Positions 24,926 through 34,863 are shown, counted from the stretch's first letter. The stretch: 64,000 nt of DNA from Pseudolysinimonas_A sp049651805 (GCF_049651805.1 NZ_JBASCU010000011.1:15793-79792); one strand, 5' to 3'. The notes: a model not told the origin generated them from the letters alone. Numbers and translations: made by a program.

Positions 24926-25921
24926 CTACGTTTCGCCGGTGACCTCGGCCCGGGCGGTGACGCCGAGATCGGGGTGGTCGACGAAGATGCCGTCGACCCC
25001 CGTTCCCAGAATGGCGCCGAACTCGACGCGCCAGTCGCCCCAGTCGGCGGCACGTTTGCCGATGCGGCGCTCGGGAGCGAGGAACCGGTTCTCGGGCCGC
25101 AGCGTCCAGGTGTAGACCTCGAGCCCGGCCGCGTGGGCGCGGGTCACGAGATCGGTGCCGGTCGGCCGCAGCAGCAGCGCCTTGTCGAGGCTCACCCCGT
25201 CGACGTGTTTCGCGAGCCGGGCGAGACCGGCATCCGTCAACTGTGCCGAATACGGCAGCGCCTTCGAACCGAACCGGGCGACCAGGTCGGGGGCCGAGCC
25301 GCGCGCCTCCAGCAGGTAGATGAACCGCCCGCGCACTCCGCGCTCGCGGATCTCGTCGAGCACCGTCTGCTCGAAGCACTCGACGATGATGCGGTCGCCC
25401 TCGTCCCACCGCTTCAACTCGTCGGCGACCAGCTCGTCGAGGGGGATGCCGATCGACGCGAAATAGGTGGGATGCTTCACCTCCGCCACGACAGAGATGG
25501 CGCGTCCCGTGCGCTCGGCGCCGGCATCCAGAATCTGCAGCAGGTCGCGCAAGCGCAGGATGCCTTCCGTGCCGTCGAAGGTCGCCGACGTCTGCCGCAG
25601 CGCCGGCAACCGCTCGGTCGCCCGCAGGGTCGAGAGTTCGGCCCAGGTGAAGTCTTCGGTGAACCAGCCGGTGAGGCTCACGCCGTCGATGCGCTTCGTC
25701 GCCCGGCGGTCGGCGAACTCCGGCCGGGTAGCCACATCCGTCGTGCCGGAGATCTCGTTCTCGTGCCGCAGCACGAGAACGCCGTCGCGCGTCGCGACGA
25801 TGTCGGGCTCGATCGCGTCGACACCGAGACTGATGGCCAACTCGTACGCCGAACGAGTGTGCTCGGGGCGATAGCCGCTCGCGCCGCGGTGCCCGATGAC
25901 GAGCGGGCGGGGTGGGCGCAT
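24926..25921 (-). CDS. Glycerophosphodiester phosphodiesterase
   Basis: 331-residue GDPD-family TIM barrel that hydrolyses deacylated phospholipid headgroups to glycerol-3-phosphate and an alcohol. Active-site residues are visible: H11-R12 (GHRGASGYRPEHT), E38 and D40 (DAIEPDIVATRDG) and H53 (LRHENEISGT). No signal peptide, so it is probably cytoplasmic. ATG 25921 begins the domain; longer versions have no motif support. It is divergent from the zinc-ribbon gene with only 25 bp between starts. It would supply substrate to GlpD encoded further along. Confidence 0.93.
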   Translation of the reverse strand: MRPPRPLVIGHRGASGYRPEHTRSAYELAISLGVDAIEPDIVATRDGVLVLRHENEISGTTDVATRPEFADRRATKRIDGVSLTGWFTEDFTWAELSTLRATERLPALRQTSATFDGTEGILRLRDLLQILDAGAERTGRAISVVAEVKHPTYFASIGIPLDELVADELKRWDEGDRIIVECFEQTVLDEIRERGVRGRFIYLLEARGSAPDLVARFGSKALPYSAQLTDAGLARLAKHVDGVSLDKALLLRPTGTDLVTRAHAAGLEVYTWTLRPENRFLAPERRIGKRAADWGDWRVEFGAILGTGVDGIFVDHPDLGVTARAEVTGET

Positions 25922-25946
25922 CCGATCACGATAATCTGATCGCCTC

Positions 25947-26291
25947 ATGGCAACCTGCGCGAACTGCGGCCGGGAGCTGCAACCCGCCTGGAAATACTGC
26001 ATCACCTGCGGTACCCGCACCGCCGTGCCCCTCGCCGGCGCGATGCCGTCGGCTGTGGGCGGCGACGGGGACGACGACACCCGACGGGTCAACGTGCTCG
26101 CGGTGTTGGCCGTCATCCTGGGATGCCTGCTGAGTCCGTTCGCCGCGCTCTTCGGGCACATCGCCGTCTGGCAGATCAAGATGACCGGCGAGCGCGGCCT
26201 CATCGCCGCCTGGATCGCAGTCGTGCTCGGGTACATCTGGCTGGTCACCGCGGCGGTGCTGGTGATCGCGTTCCTCACGACGAATGCCTGA
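25947..26291 (+). CDS. Zinc-ribbon plus DUF4190 membrane protein
   Basis: 114 residues. An N-terminal zinc ribbon (C4, C7, C18, C21 in CANCG and CITCG) is followed by a DUF4190-type pair of membrane helices (about 50-72 and 85-110) with the family motif GHIAVWQIK between them. Function unknown. It overlaps the next gene by 8 bp. A second DUF4190 gene lies at 51.4-51.8 kb. Confidence 0.85.
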   Translation: MATCANCGRELQPAWKYCITCGTRTAVPLAGAMPSAVGGDGDDDTRRVNVLAVLAVILGCLLSPFAALFGHIAVWQIKMTGERGLIAAWIAVVLGYIWLVTAAVLVIAFLTTNA

Positions 26292-26847
26292 GCCGCTCGA
26301 ACCCTTCCGCTGGCGGGAGCCGACGTCGACCCTGCGGCTGCGTTGGGGGGGCTACCACACCCGGATGCTGGGCGGCCTGCTGCTGATCGTCGGCGGTGGG
26401 CTCGCGGTTGCCGGCGGCGCCGCGAGCAGCCCGTTCGCCAACTTCCTGCTCTATGCCGGCTCCATCGCCCACATCACCGGCTGGTCGGTGCTGCCCTCCG
26501 CCGGGTGGCGTCGGGTGTGGGCCCTTGTGCCATCGACGGCCGTGATGTGGGCGCTGCTCGCCGGGCCGGGATGGCTGTGGATCCTGGTCTTCCCCTACCT
26601 CGGGTGGCTGCTGGTGCGGCATCGCCCGATCGCCGCCTACCCGACGCTGCTCTTCGTGATCGTCGGAGCGGTTCTCGTCGCGCCGCTCTTCCCGTCGTAC
26701 GACCTCATGCTGCCCGCGCTCGGCACGATGGGCGCGATCATGCTGCTGTCGGCGCTCGCCGCCCGCGCCGTGCACGTCGCGCAGGCCCGGAGTCGCGATG
26801 TGCGCCGTCGGCGAAAGCTCAGGAATTCCTCGACATCTTCTCCGTAA
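26284..26847 (+). CDS. Uncharacterised membrane protein
   Basis: 187 residues. A cytoplasmic start containing FRWREP is followed by about six hydrophobic segments to residue 165, then a basic tail. Nothing diagnostic was recognised. It overlaps the zinc-ribbon gene by 8 bp and is translated with it. Confidence 0.75.
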   Translation: MPEPLEPFRWREPTSTLRLRWGGYHTRMLGGLLLIVGGGLAVAGGAASSPFANFLLYAGSIAHITGWSVLPSAGWRRVWALVPSTAVMWALLAGPGWLWILVFPYLGWLLVRHRPIAAYPTLLFVIVGAVLVAPLFPSYDLMLPALGTMGAIMLLSALAARAVHVAQARSRDVRRRRKLRNSSTSSP

Positions 26848-26856
26848 GCTGTGTGC

Positions 26857-27678
26857 ATGGCCAACCCTGCTTTCAGCAACTCCCCCGCGTTCTCGGCTGT
26901 CGCAGCCCAGAAACTCGCCGCCCGACAGAACGGCGTGCCGCCCGTTCCGACGCCCGGACAGCTTCAGGAGCACTACGGGCTGCCGGATGCCACTCCGGAT
27001 CAAATGGAGCGGATGACCTACCAGGACACCATCTTCAAGACCCTCGCGGGCTTCGCGGTGCTGCTCGTCGGAGCCGCGATCGGCTGGGTGTTCCCGGCTC
27101 TCGCGATCGTCGGCGCCATCGCCGGCCTCGCGCTCGCGCTCGTCAACATCTTCAAGAAGAAGCCGTCGCCTGCGCTCATCCTCGCCTACGCATTCGCGCA
27201 GGGTCTGCTCGTCGGTGGCGTCTCGATGCTGTTCTCTTCGTTCTCCGACGGCATCGTGCCCATGGCGCTCTTCGGAACCCTCGGCGTCGTCGCCGTGACG
27301 CTCGCACTCTTCGCCAACGGCAAGGTGCGCGTGTCGAAGCGGGCGACCAAGATCTTCCTCGTCGCCATCGTCGGCTACCTGGCGTTCTCGCTCATCAACA
27401 TCGTGCTGATGATGACCGGGGTCGTCACGAGCTTCGGTGGGGTGCGCGGGATGTCGATCCCCGGCACCGACATCCCGATCGGCGTTCCGCTCGGCATCCT
27501 CGTGGTGCTGCTCGCCGCGTACTCGCTCGTCATGGACTTCGACTACATCCAGAAGGGCGTGCAGACCGGCCAGCCCCGCATCTACGGCTGGACGGGCGCC
27601 TTCGGCATCATCGTCACCGTCGTCTGGCTCTACCTCGAGATCCTGCGCCTGCTGTCGTACTTGCTGCCGCGCAACTAA
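26857..27678 (+). CDS. Bax inhibitor-1/YccA family membrane protein
   Basis: 273 residues: a polar N-terminal 70-residue segment (starting MANPAFSNSPAF, typical of the actinobacterial subgroup) and then seven membrane segments of the TMBIM/BI-1 fold. Homologues act as pH-dependent calcium leak channels; this has not been shown for the actinobacterial branch. ATG 26857 is chosen because TAAGCT ends 6 nt before it, consistent with a leaderless transcript. It is the last core gene before the accessory island. Confidence 0.88.
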   Translation: MANPAFSNSPAFSAVAAQKLAARQNGVPPVPTPGQLQEHYGLPDATPDQMERMTYQDTIFKTLAGFAVLLVGAAIGWVFPALAIVGAIAGLALALVNIFKKKPSPALILAYAFAQGLLVGGVSMLFSSFSDGIVPMALFGTLGVVAVTLALFANGKVRVSKRATKIFLVAIVGYLAFSLINIVLMMTGVVTSFGGVRGMSIPGTDIPIGVPLGILVVLLAAYSLVMDFDYIQKGVQTGQPRIYGWTGAFGIIVTVVWLYLEILRLLSYLLPRN

Positions 27679-27756
27679 CCCTTCGGCGGTCGAGTAGCCG
27701 CCGAAGGCGGCGTGTCGCCCTTCGGTGGTCGAGTAGCCGCCGGAGGCGGCGTGTCG
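27679..27756 (+). repeat. Tandem REP-like element, two 39-bp units
   Basis: Units 27679-27717 and 27718-27756 differ at only two positions. Each contains the core GGTCGAGTAGCCGCC...GGCGGCGTGTCG, which folds as a GCCGCC/GGCGGC hairpin. The same core, in either orientation and with a different stem, occurs at 53916-53950 and 55501-55529, so this is a dispersed family in this genome. Confidence 0.9.
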
Positions 27757-27784
27757 AGACCACGCGCGCTGGCTCCGCGGAGGG

Positions 27785-28336
27785 TACATTCTCGTCCCAG
27801 CTCCCCGCTACGGACAGCACGGAGGGCCCGGGTATCGCCGCATCCTCGAGTTCCTCACAGCCCAAGCCGGTCCGGGCTCGGCGCGACGCTTCGCCGAGTC
27901 GGTCTTCTTCTCCTGGCTCGTGCTCAACACCGACGCGCACGCGAAGAACTACTCGATCCAGATACTTCCCGAGCAGACGACCCTGTCGCCGCTCTATGAC
28001 CTGTCTTCGCTTCTGCCGTACATCGGGCCCGACGATCCGGATGCCCGTCGACGCGACATCGCCGAGACACGGCTGGCCCTGACGCTCGTCGACGACTATC
28101 GAGTGAGCGCCCTCACGCGCTTCGAGTGGGAGGGAGCCGCGAGAGACGCCGCCATTCCTCCCGCCGAGTTCCTCGAGTGGGGCATCGAGCTCAACCGCGC
28201 GCTTCCCTCGGCGATCGACGCGGCCGTCGACTCGATTCCCGCTGGGATCGACCCGACGATCGCAACGCGCCTCTCGGACGCCATCCGCAGCCGGTCACTC
28301 GAAGTCGGGCGAATACTGGCTCGTCGTCGGGCCTGA
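27785..28336 (+). pseudogene. hipA-like kinase remnant, N-terminal half deleted
   Basis: An open frame of 184 codons with no start codon that fits the family. The visible part is the C-terminal half of a HipA kinase: RYGQHGGPGYRRI, then the catalytic loop LNTDAHAKNYSI and the metal-binding YDLSSLLPY, through to the normal stop. HipA proteins are about 400 residues or more, so the N-terminal domain and nucleotide loop are missing, and the frame begins immediately after the tandem REP element. No hipB partner remains. A short GTG-initiated product from about 27920 is possible but could not be an active kinase. Confidence 0.8.
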
Positions 28337-28354
28337 GCGACCGGAGGGGTCGCT
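28336..28354. terminator. Short hairpin between the hipA remnant and fic
   Basis: AGCGACC-N5-GGTCGCT, a perfect 7-bp stem exactly between two convergent stops (28336 and 28353). It is weak but well placed for shared termination. Confidence 0.45.
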
Positions 28355-29570
28355 ACCGACCGCGTGACCGCTTCGCACGCGCAGCGAACTCGTCGAGAGC
28401 TACCAAGACCGCGCGCGCTTCGTACGCCCGACCCCGCGCGGCCGCCCCGATCTGGTGAAGGATGCCGTCGCCCACGAGCCGGTCGATGCCGTTCTGCGCG
28501 TTGCGCTCGCTGAGCAGCAACTCCGAGGCGGCTAGCTTCGCGTCGACCACCGGCTGGCGTTGCAGGATGTCGAGCAGCCGGCGACCGGCGCTTCCCGCAC
28601 GTGCGCTCGTCGCCAGTTCCCACCCGGACCGGATCTCGGTCAGGTCAGCGACCAGTTGTCGTCCGTTGGCGATCGCGCTCGTCGAAGCCCCGGCCAGTGC
28701 CCGAATGATCGGCGCGACGTCGCCCGACCGGTAAGCCGAGAGGGCGTCGAAGTAGCCGCGAGTGTCGCTGAGCAGTCCCGCCGACACTGGAACGGTGACG
28801 TTGCGCGTCACGCCGAGACGATGGAGCATCGCCTGGATGAGAGCGCGACCGGTGCGACCGTTGCCATCCGGAAACGGATGCACGGTCTCGAACTGGGCGT
28901 GAGCGATCGCGATCTGCGGCAGCGCAGGCAGATCGGTGCGCCGCGCGAAAGCGACGACGTCATCCATCAGCGCCGACACTCGATCATGGTGCGGCGGAAC
29001 GAACGCCGCCGTGTGCGGGCCATTTGAATAGCCGCCGCCGATCCAGACCTGCTGGTCTCGCCACCCCCCGGTGTGCTCGGGCCGGTCGTGCTGCAGTATC
29101 TCGTGCTGCATCGCGATGATGCTCAAGGTATCGAGGTCTTTCGCCATGTCGATCGCGGCTTCCATCGCCCGCACGTTGCCGACGATCAGTCGCGAGTTCT
29201 TGCCGGCGCTACGGCCCAACTCGGCGAGGGCGATGTTTCTGGCGGATGCCGTGAGCTGCTCGATCTCCGAACTCGCTGCGCTTTCACTGCGAAGCAGGAT
29301 GGCAGAGAACGGTGCAGTGACCGCGCCGACCTCGCCGTCGAAACGCCCGAGCTCGATCACCGCATCCTCGGCGGCGATCACCGTCTCTTGGTCGAGTCGC
29401 GGGATCGGGAGCGCGGCGATCATTGCCGGCACTGCCGCCTCGTACGGGCCGCGTGCTTTCAGCATCGCGCGTCGCGACTGGCCGACATCCTCGGTTCGGT
29501 GCCACTCGTGCTTCTCGAACGAGATCGGAGGCCACCCGGCGGCTGCCCTTCTCGAGTTCTCATCCGCCAT
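28353..29570 (-). CDS. Fic-domain protein (probable AMPylase)
   Basis: 405 residues. An N-terminal DUF4172-like region is followed by the Fic domain with the complete motif HPFPDGNGRTGR (about residue 230) and a C-terminal winged helix. An inhibitory-helix signature of class II Fic proteins is present as SSEIEQ, with the inhibitory Glu kept and Gln replacing the usual Gly/Asn. Fic enzymes transfer AMP from ATP to target proteins. ATG 29570 is selected by the family-like start; no ribosome site is seen, and -10-like TATGCT lies 9 nt upstream, so a near-leaderless mRNA is likely. A 26-bp palindrome overlaps the promoter region. Confidence 0.9.
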   Translation of the reverse strand: MADENSRRAAAGWPPISFEKHEWHRTEDVGQSRRAMLKARGPYEAAVPAMIAALPIPRLDQETVIAAEDAVIELGRFDGEVGAVTAPFSAILLRSESAASSEIEQLTASARNIALAELGRSAGKNSRLIVGNVRAMEAAIDMAKDLDTLSIIAMQHEILQHDRPEHTGGWRDQQVWIGGGYSNGPHTAAFVPPHHDRVSALMDDVVAFARRTDLPALPQIAIAHAQFETVHPFPDGNGRTGRALIQAMLHRLGVTRNVTVPVSAGLLSDTRGYFDALSAYRSGDVAPIIRALAGASTSAIANGRQLVADLTEIRSGWELATSARAGSAGRRLLDILQRQPVVDAKLAASELLLSERNAQNGIDRLVGDGILHQIGAAARGRAYEARAVLVALDEFAARAKRSRGR

Positions 29571-29585
29571 CACAAAGGAAGCATA

Positions 29586-29611
29586 CCGATGCTTAGCACA
29601 GTAAGCATCGG
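29586..29611. promoter_or_regulatory. 26-bp inverted repeat upstream of fic
   Basis: CCGATGCTTA-N6-TAAGCATCGG, with perfect 10-bp arms, sits 16-41 bp upstream of the fic start codon, just beyond the TATGCT -10 (29580-29585). It is a strong candidate operator for the island, possibly for autoregulation through the Fic winged helix. Confidence 0.6.
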
Positions 29612-29712
29612 CAGAAGCGGCCTCTCCCGATAGAAGCGACAGGTGCGGCGGTAGGACATTCGCGCCCCGAGCAAGCCAGATTGCTGTCACCTATCCGTGC
29701 AGCAGACCCGCA

Positions 29713-29955
29713 CTGCGCCGCGGTGAATCGGCCGAAATCACCGTCGGAACCGAGTACGCCGGGCACTGGGTGTCGGCGTGGATCGACCCGCACGCGACGC
29801 AGCTAGGCGGATGGCATCTCGTGTCGCCGCAGGGCACGATCGAGATCACGGTGCCGTCGCACCATCCGGTCGGGCTCCGCAAGCTCGTGGTTCAGGATGC
29901 CGACGACGAGGTCATCGGCTGGACCGAGCTACGGGTGCTGCAGCGGGCGAAGTAA
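29713..29955 (+). pseudogene. C-terminal fragment of a secreted, Ig-like-domain protein
   Basis: 81 open codons ending in a stop but with no convincing start (a GTG at 29770 is internal to the domain). The text GESAEITVGTEYAGHWVSAW, then GGWHLV and GLRKLVVQDADDEVIGW, resembles the terminal beta-sandwich domain of secreted nucleases and 5'-nucleotidases of Microbacteriaceae. This is an inference from memory of the family. The fragment has lost all catalytic parts. The region between it and fic (29612-29712) shows nothing else. Confidence 0.5.
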
Positions 29956-29975
29956 CCGGCTGCAGCAGGGCGCCC

Positions 29976-30410
29976 TCAGAGCAGCGCGTCAGGAGTCCGC
30001 CAGCGCACTCCCGTGAAACGGGAGAAGTCGTTGTCGTAGGAGACGATGTCGGCGTGATGCTCGAGCGCCACAGCTGCCAAATGCGCGTCGTTGACGAGGT
30101 TTCCGCCAGCGCCGACGTCGATAAGAGTTCGGCGAAGGATGTCGGCGTGGCTTGGCCCCGGGCCGACCACCACAGCGCCCGGCGCCGCGATCCAGGCCTG
30201 CACCTGATCAAGTGCCTCATCTACCCCGAGAGGGTCCGCGAACAAGCCCGGCTTCGTCGACAGTCGCACGAACGCGAGCAGCACGAGCCAGCTCAGGCCG
30301 ACGGTATCAGCTCCTCCCAGCGCATGATCGAGCCAGGTTCGCGACGATTTGTGATGCCGGGCGTCCTCGTTGACGGCGTACAGCAGCACGTTCGCGTCGA
30401 CGACTCTCAT
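29976..30410 (-). CDS. VapC toxin of the mycobacterial-type PIN subfamily
   Basis: 144 residues. D5 (RVVDANVLLYAVN), NDAHLAA and YDNDFSRF supply the acidic site. The glutamate of helix 3 is replaced within WLVLLAFVRLST, which is usual in the subfamily of M. tuberculosis-like VapCs that read W-x-LL-x-F-x-R. The ATG at 30410 opens the PIN domain, and a longer version adds only unrelated sequence. It follows vapB by 13 bp. Confidence 0.92.
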   Translation of the reverse strand: MRVVDANVLLYAVNEDARHHKSSRTWLDHALGGADTVGLSWLVLLAFVRLSTKPGLFADPLGVDEALDQVQAWIAAPGAVVVGPGPSHADILRRTLIDVGAGGNLVNDAHLAAVALEHHADIVSYDNDFSRFTGVRWRTPDALL

Positions 30411-30423
30411 GCGCCGGCGATCA

Positions 30424-30687
30424 TCACTGACCGGCCCGCATCCTGCGAACCAACTCTTCGTCTTCCTCACCCGCGGCGATCTGAAGCGCGCGGTCGAGGT
30501 TGACGGCCGGAGCACCCATCGCCTTCGTGCGAGTGGCGAACGGCGAACGAATGCGATCAGTAGCCCCTGCACGGATGGCGTCATTCAGCGCGCGCTTGAA
30601 TGACAGGCCTCGTTCGGCCATCAGGCGCCGCACCACCGACTCCGTGTCAGGGTCGAGAGTGACCGTAGTTCGCACATTTGACAGCAT
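30424..30687 (-). CDS. VapB-type ribbon-helix-helix antitoxin
   Basis: 87 residues. The N-terminus SNVRTTVTLDPDTESVVRRL is a ribbon-helix-helix DNA-binding domain, and the rest is a helical toxin-binding tail with a GEEDEEL acidic stretch. ATG 30687 is chosen because it starts just before the RHH strand; a GTG at 30699 would add four residues. It is partner of the VapC at 29976-30410. Confidence 0.9.
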   Translation of the reverse strand: MLSNVRTTVTLDPDTESVVRRLMAERGLSFKRALNDAIRAGATDRIRSPFATRTKAMGAPAVNLDRALQIAAGEEDEELVRRMRAGQ

Positions 30688-30720
30688 AGCATCACGCACT
30701 TTGATGCCTTGAGGGCGCCA

Positions 30721-32294
<1,574 letters not shown>

Positions 32295-32298
<4 letters not shown>

Positions 32299-32726
32299 GC
32301 GGGGGCCTCCACGGGCTCGACCTTGGCGAGTTCGGCGCGCACCCACCGGGGCACCGAGAACTCGAAGAAGAACGACAGCAGCGGGATGATGCCGCCGAGC
32401 GCGATGAACAGGAACCGCCCGAACGACCAGCGGGTGAACCGCCAGAGCAGGAAGTCGAGCGCCAAGTAGAGCACATACAGCCAGCCGTGCGTGGTCAGAA
32501 TCACGAGCGAGACATTGAGCGACCCGCGCTCTTCGATGAGGTCGCGCGGGGTGAGCCCGAAGCCGTAGGCGTCGGAATACTCGATGTCGACCAGGAAGCC
32601 GTAACGCGCCACCATCATCACGACGAGCAGCAGCAGGAAGAGGCCGGTGATGATCGCCGAAACGCGGAACAGCTTCAGAACGAGGCGGATGCGCGGGACG
32701 TCGGCAGCGCGAGGTCCGAGAGGCAT
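32295..32726 (-). CDS. DUF3817 membrane protein
   Basis: 143 residues with three hydrophobic segments and the DUF3817 features THGWLYVLYL and the GGIIPLLSFFFE helix end. The function is unknown. Position directly before guaA is conserved in many actinobacteria. It overlaps guaA by 4 bp. Confidence 0.88.
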
Positions 32727-32730
32727 GCCC

Positions 32731-33498
32731 TCAGTCTACGGTCGCGTCTGCCAGCCCGGATTCGGCCTCGGCGCGCTCCACGGCATCCCGAACCAGGCGG
32801 TACCAGAGGTAGACCGCGAAGCCCGCGAAGAGCACCCACTCGACGGCATAGAACAGGTTGAGCCAGTTGAGCGTCACCTCGCGTTCGGGAGCGTCGGCGC
32901 GGATCGGGTCGAGCCCGGGGATGGGCTCGGTCAGCACCAGGTAGCCGCCGTAGACCGGCCCGGGCTCAGCCCAGAGGTTCACCAGCTCGGCGACCGAGAG
33001 GGCGCTGCGCTTCCCCGCCTCGAAGTCGGAGGACTGCGGTGGCTCGCTCGGCAGATACCGGCCGACCCACTCGGTGCGGTCGAGGTCGGATGCCGCGGAG
33101 TCTGCGTCTGACGACCAGCCCAGTGCGACGGCAAGCGACACCCCGTCGTCGGTGACGAGGTGCCCAACGAGCCAGGTGCCCCGATCGGCGCCGCCGTTGC
33201 TGCGATCGGTCAGCGCCACCATGTCGCCGGGCACGAACTCGCCCGACACCGTGACGGTGCGACCCTGTTGGGCATCCGTCACCCCGCTGCCCGGCTCGGC
33301 GATTTGTTCCAGCGGAACGGTGGTCTCGGTGTCGATCTCGACGACCTGCACGTTGTCGACGCTGCGGTCGAGTTGCCACTGCCCGAGCGCGGCGAACGCG
33401 GCGGCGATCGCGAGCGACAGCAGGAGCGCGGCGATCCAGCGGGGCGTGCGTGCCATCGCCCAAAAGCGCGACGACAGGGATGTCGGCGTGGTGCTCAA
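32731..33498 (-). CDS. SURF1-family cytochrome oxidase assembly protein
   Basis: 255 residues. There are two membrane anchors (about 20-40 and 215-237) around an extracytoplasmic domain, with the SURF1 hallmarks LGQWQLDR at the end of the first anchor and NWLNLFYAVEW at the second. It helps assemble cytochrome c oxidase (haem a insertion) in other organisms. It overlaps the antiporter gene by 4 bp. Confidence 0.92.
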   Translation of the reverse strand: MSTTPTSLSSRFWAMARTPRWIAALLLSLAIAAAFAALGQWQLDRSVDNVQVVEIDTETTVPLEQIAEPGSGVTDAQQGRTVTVSGEFVPGDMVALTDRSNGGADRGTWLVGHLVTDDGVSLAVALGWSSDADSAASDLDRTEWVGRYLPSEPPQSSDFEAGKRSALSVAELVNLWAEPGPVYGGYLVLTEPIPGLDPIRADAPEREVTLNWLNLFYAVEWVLFAGFAVYLWYRLVRDAVERAEAESGLADATVD

Positions 33499-34862
33499 TA
33501 CTCGGGATCCCTCTCGCGCTGGGGTGTTGTCTCATCGTCGGGGCTCGGCTCGGGTTCGGTGAGTTCGCCGGCGGCGACCTCGACAGCCACCTCATCGTCG
33601 TCGATGCCGCCGGCCATCGCCAGTTCGGCCAGCGCGAACTCTCGGTCGCGCTCCTCATCGACCCTCCGCGCGCGCCGCGCGGCCGGGCCCAGAGAGCCGA
33701 TCCGCTCCGAGTTGACCGCGAGCACCGGACCGATGATCGCCATCGAGAGCACGTAGAGGCCGGCGAACGGGGTGAGCCGCGGATCGAGCCCGGCGGCGGC
33801 GGCGAGCGTCGCCAGGATGAGGGTGAACTCGCCGCGGTTGTGCAGCATCGTCGACACGTTGAGCCCCTGCGCCGGGGTCAGACCGTTCAGCTTGGCGATC
33901 AACTGCCCGCCCGCAGTGTTGACGATCAGGGTCATCACGACCGCGACGGCGACGGGCGCGACGACCTCGCCAAACGTCGACGGATCGAGGGCGAGCCCGA
34001 AGTTGAGAAAGAAGAACGCCGCGAACACGTCGCGCAACGGCATGGTGAGCGCCTCGATGCGGGCCTTGTAGCGGGTCGCACCGAGCACCAGACCGACGAG
34101 GAACGCGCCGATCGCATCCGACACCCCGAGCAGTTCGCCGAGCCCGCCGAAACCGAGCGCCAGACCGAAGAAGGCGATCGTGAACAGTTCGTCGTCACGT
34201 GTGCCGACGAGGCGCGAGATCAGCCGGCCACCGTAACGAGCGATCGCGAACATCGCGATCAAGAAGGTAAACGCCGTCGCCAACTGGATGACGATCGGCC
34301 AGACCTCGGTTTCGCCGCTGAGCACGACCGAGACGATCGCGAGGTAGACCGCGATGAAGACATCCTCGACGACAGCGATGCCGAGCACGACCGGGGTCTC
34401 CTTGTTCGCCAGCCGCCGCAACTCGATCAGCAGCTTCGTGATGATCGCGCTCGACGACATCGCCGTCATGCCCGCGATGATCAGCGCCTCGCGCGCCCCC
34501 CAGCCGACAAGCCACCCGAACACGAAGCCGGTGATCATGTTGATCGCAATGCGCGAGCCACCCGAGATGAGCAGGCGTTTCGCGTTGCCGAAGAACTCCT
34601 CGGTGTCGAACTCGAGGCCGAGCGAGAACAGCAGGAAGATCAGCCCGAAGACCGCGATCAGTTCGACGTCGGCAGGCTCGAAATTGAGGAACGGGATCCA
34701 CTCGAAGTTCGGGCTCGCGATGAGTCCGACGAACATGTAGATGGGGATCGCCGGCAAGCCGATGCGCTTGCCGAGACGTCCGAGGCCGTAGGCGAGAACG
34801 AAGAGAACGCCGAGGGTGAGAAGTTCGACGCCGAGATCGTCGGTGTGCACGGCCAGGTGCAC
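33495..34862 (-). CDS. Monovalent cation:proton antiporter (CPA2, KhtU-like)
   Basis: 455 residues. About twelve membrane segments occupy residues 10-400, with CPA2 features GMTAMSSSAII, GVSDAIGAFLVGLV and HNRGEFTLI. An acidic C-terminal tail follows. The gene directly downstream of a TrkA-C protein matches the Bacillus KhtTU potassium/proton antiporter, in which KhtT gates KhtU. GTG 34862 follows the khtT-like stop by one base, so the genes are coupled. The direction and cation (K+ most likely) are inferred from family. Confidence 0.9.
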   Translation of the reverse strand: MHLAVHTDDLGVELLTLGVLFVLAYGLGRLGKRIGLPAIPIYMFVGLIASPNFEWIPFLNFEPADVELIAVFGLIFLLFSLGLEFDTEEFFGNAKRLLISGGSRIAINMITGFVFGWLVGWGAREALIIAGMTAMSSSAIITKLLIELRRLANKETPVVLGIAVVEDVFIAVYLAIVSVVLSGETEVWPIVIQLATAFTFLIAMFAIARYGGRLISRLVGTRDDELFTIAFFGLALGFGGLGELLGVSDAIGAFLVGLVLGATRYKARIEALTMPLRDVFAAFFFLNFGLALDPSTFGEVVAPVAVAVVMTLIVNTAGGQLIAKLNGLTPAQGLNVSTMLHNRGEFTLILATLAAAAGLDPRLTPFAGLYVLSMAIIGPVLAVNSERIGSLGPAARRARRVDEERDREFALAELAMAGGIDDDEVAVEVAAGELTEPEPSPDDETTPQRERDPEY

Positions 34863-34863
34863 G

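Noticed and set aside
23078..25939. 953-codon open frame on the + strand opposite pcrA and GDPD
   Set aside because: Antisense of conserved helicase and phosphodiesterase genes, with Arg/Asp/Val-rich low-complexity composition and no domain.
26275..27789. 504-codon reverse open frame opposite two membrane-protein genes
   Set aside because: Antisense shadow; its apparent internal repeat of RHAAFGGYST is simply the translated REP element.
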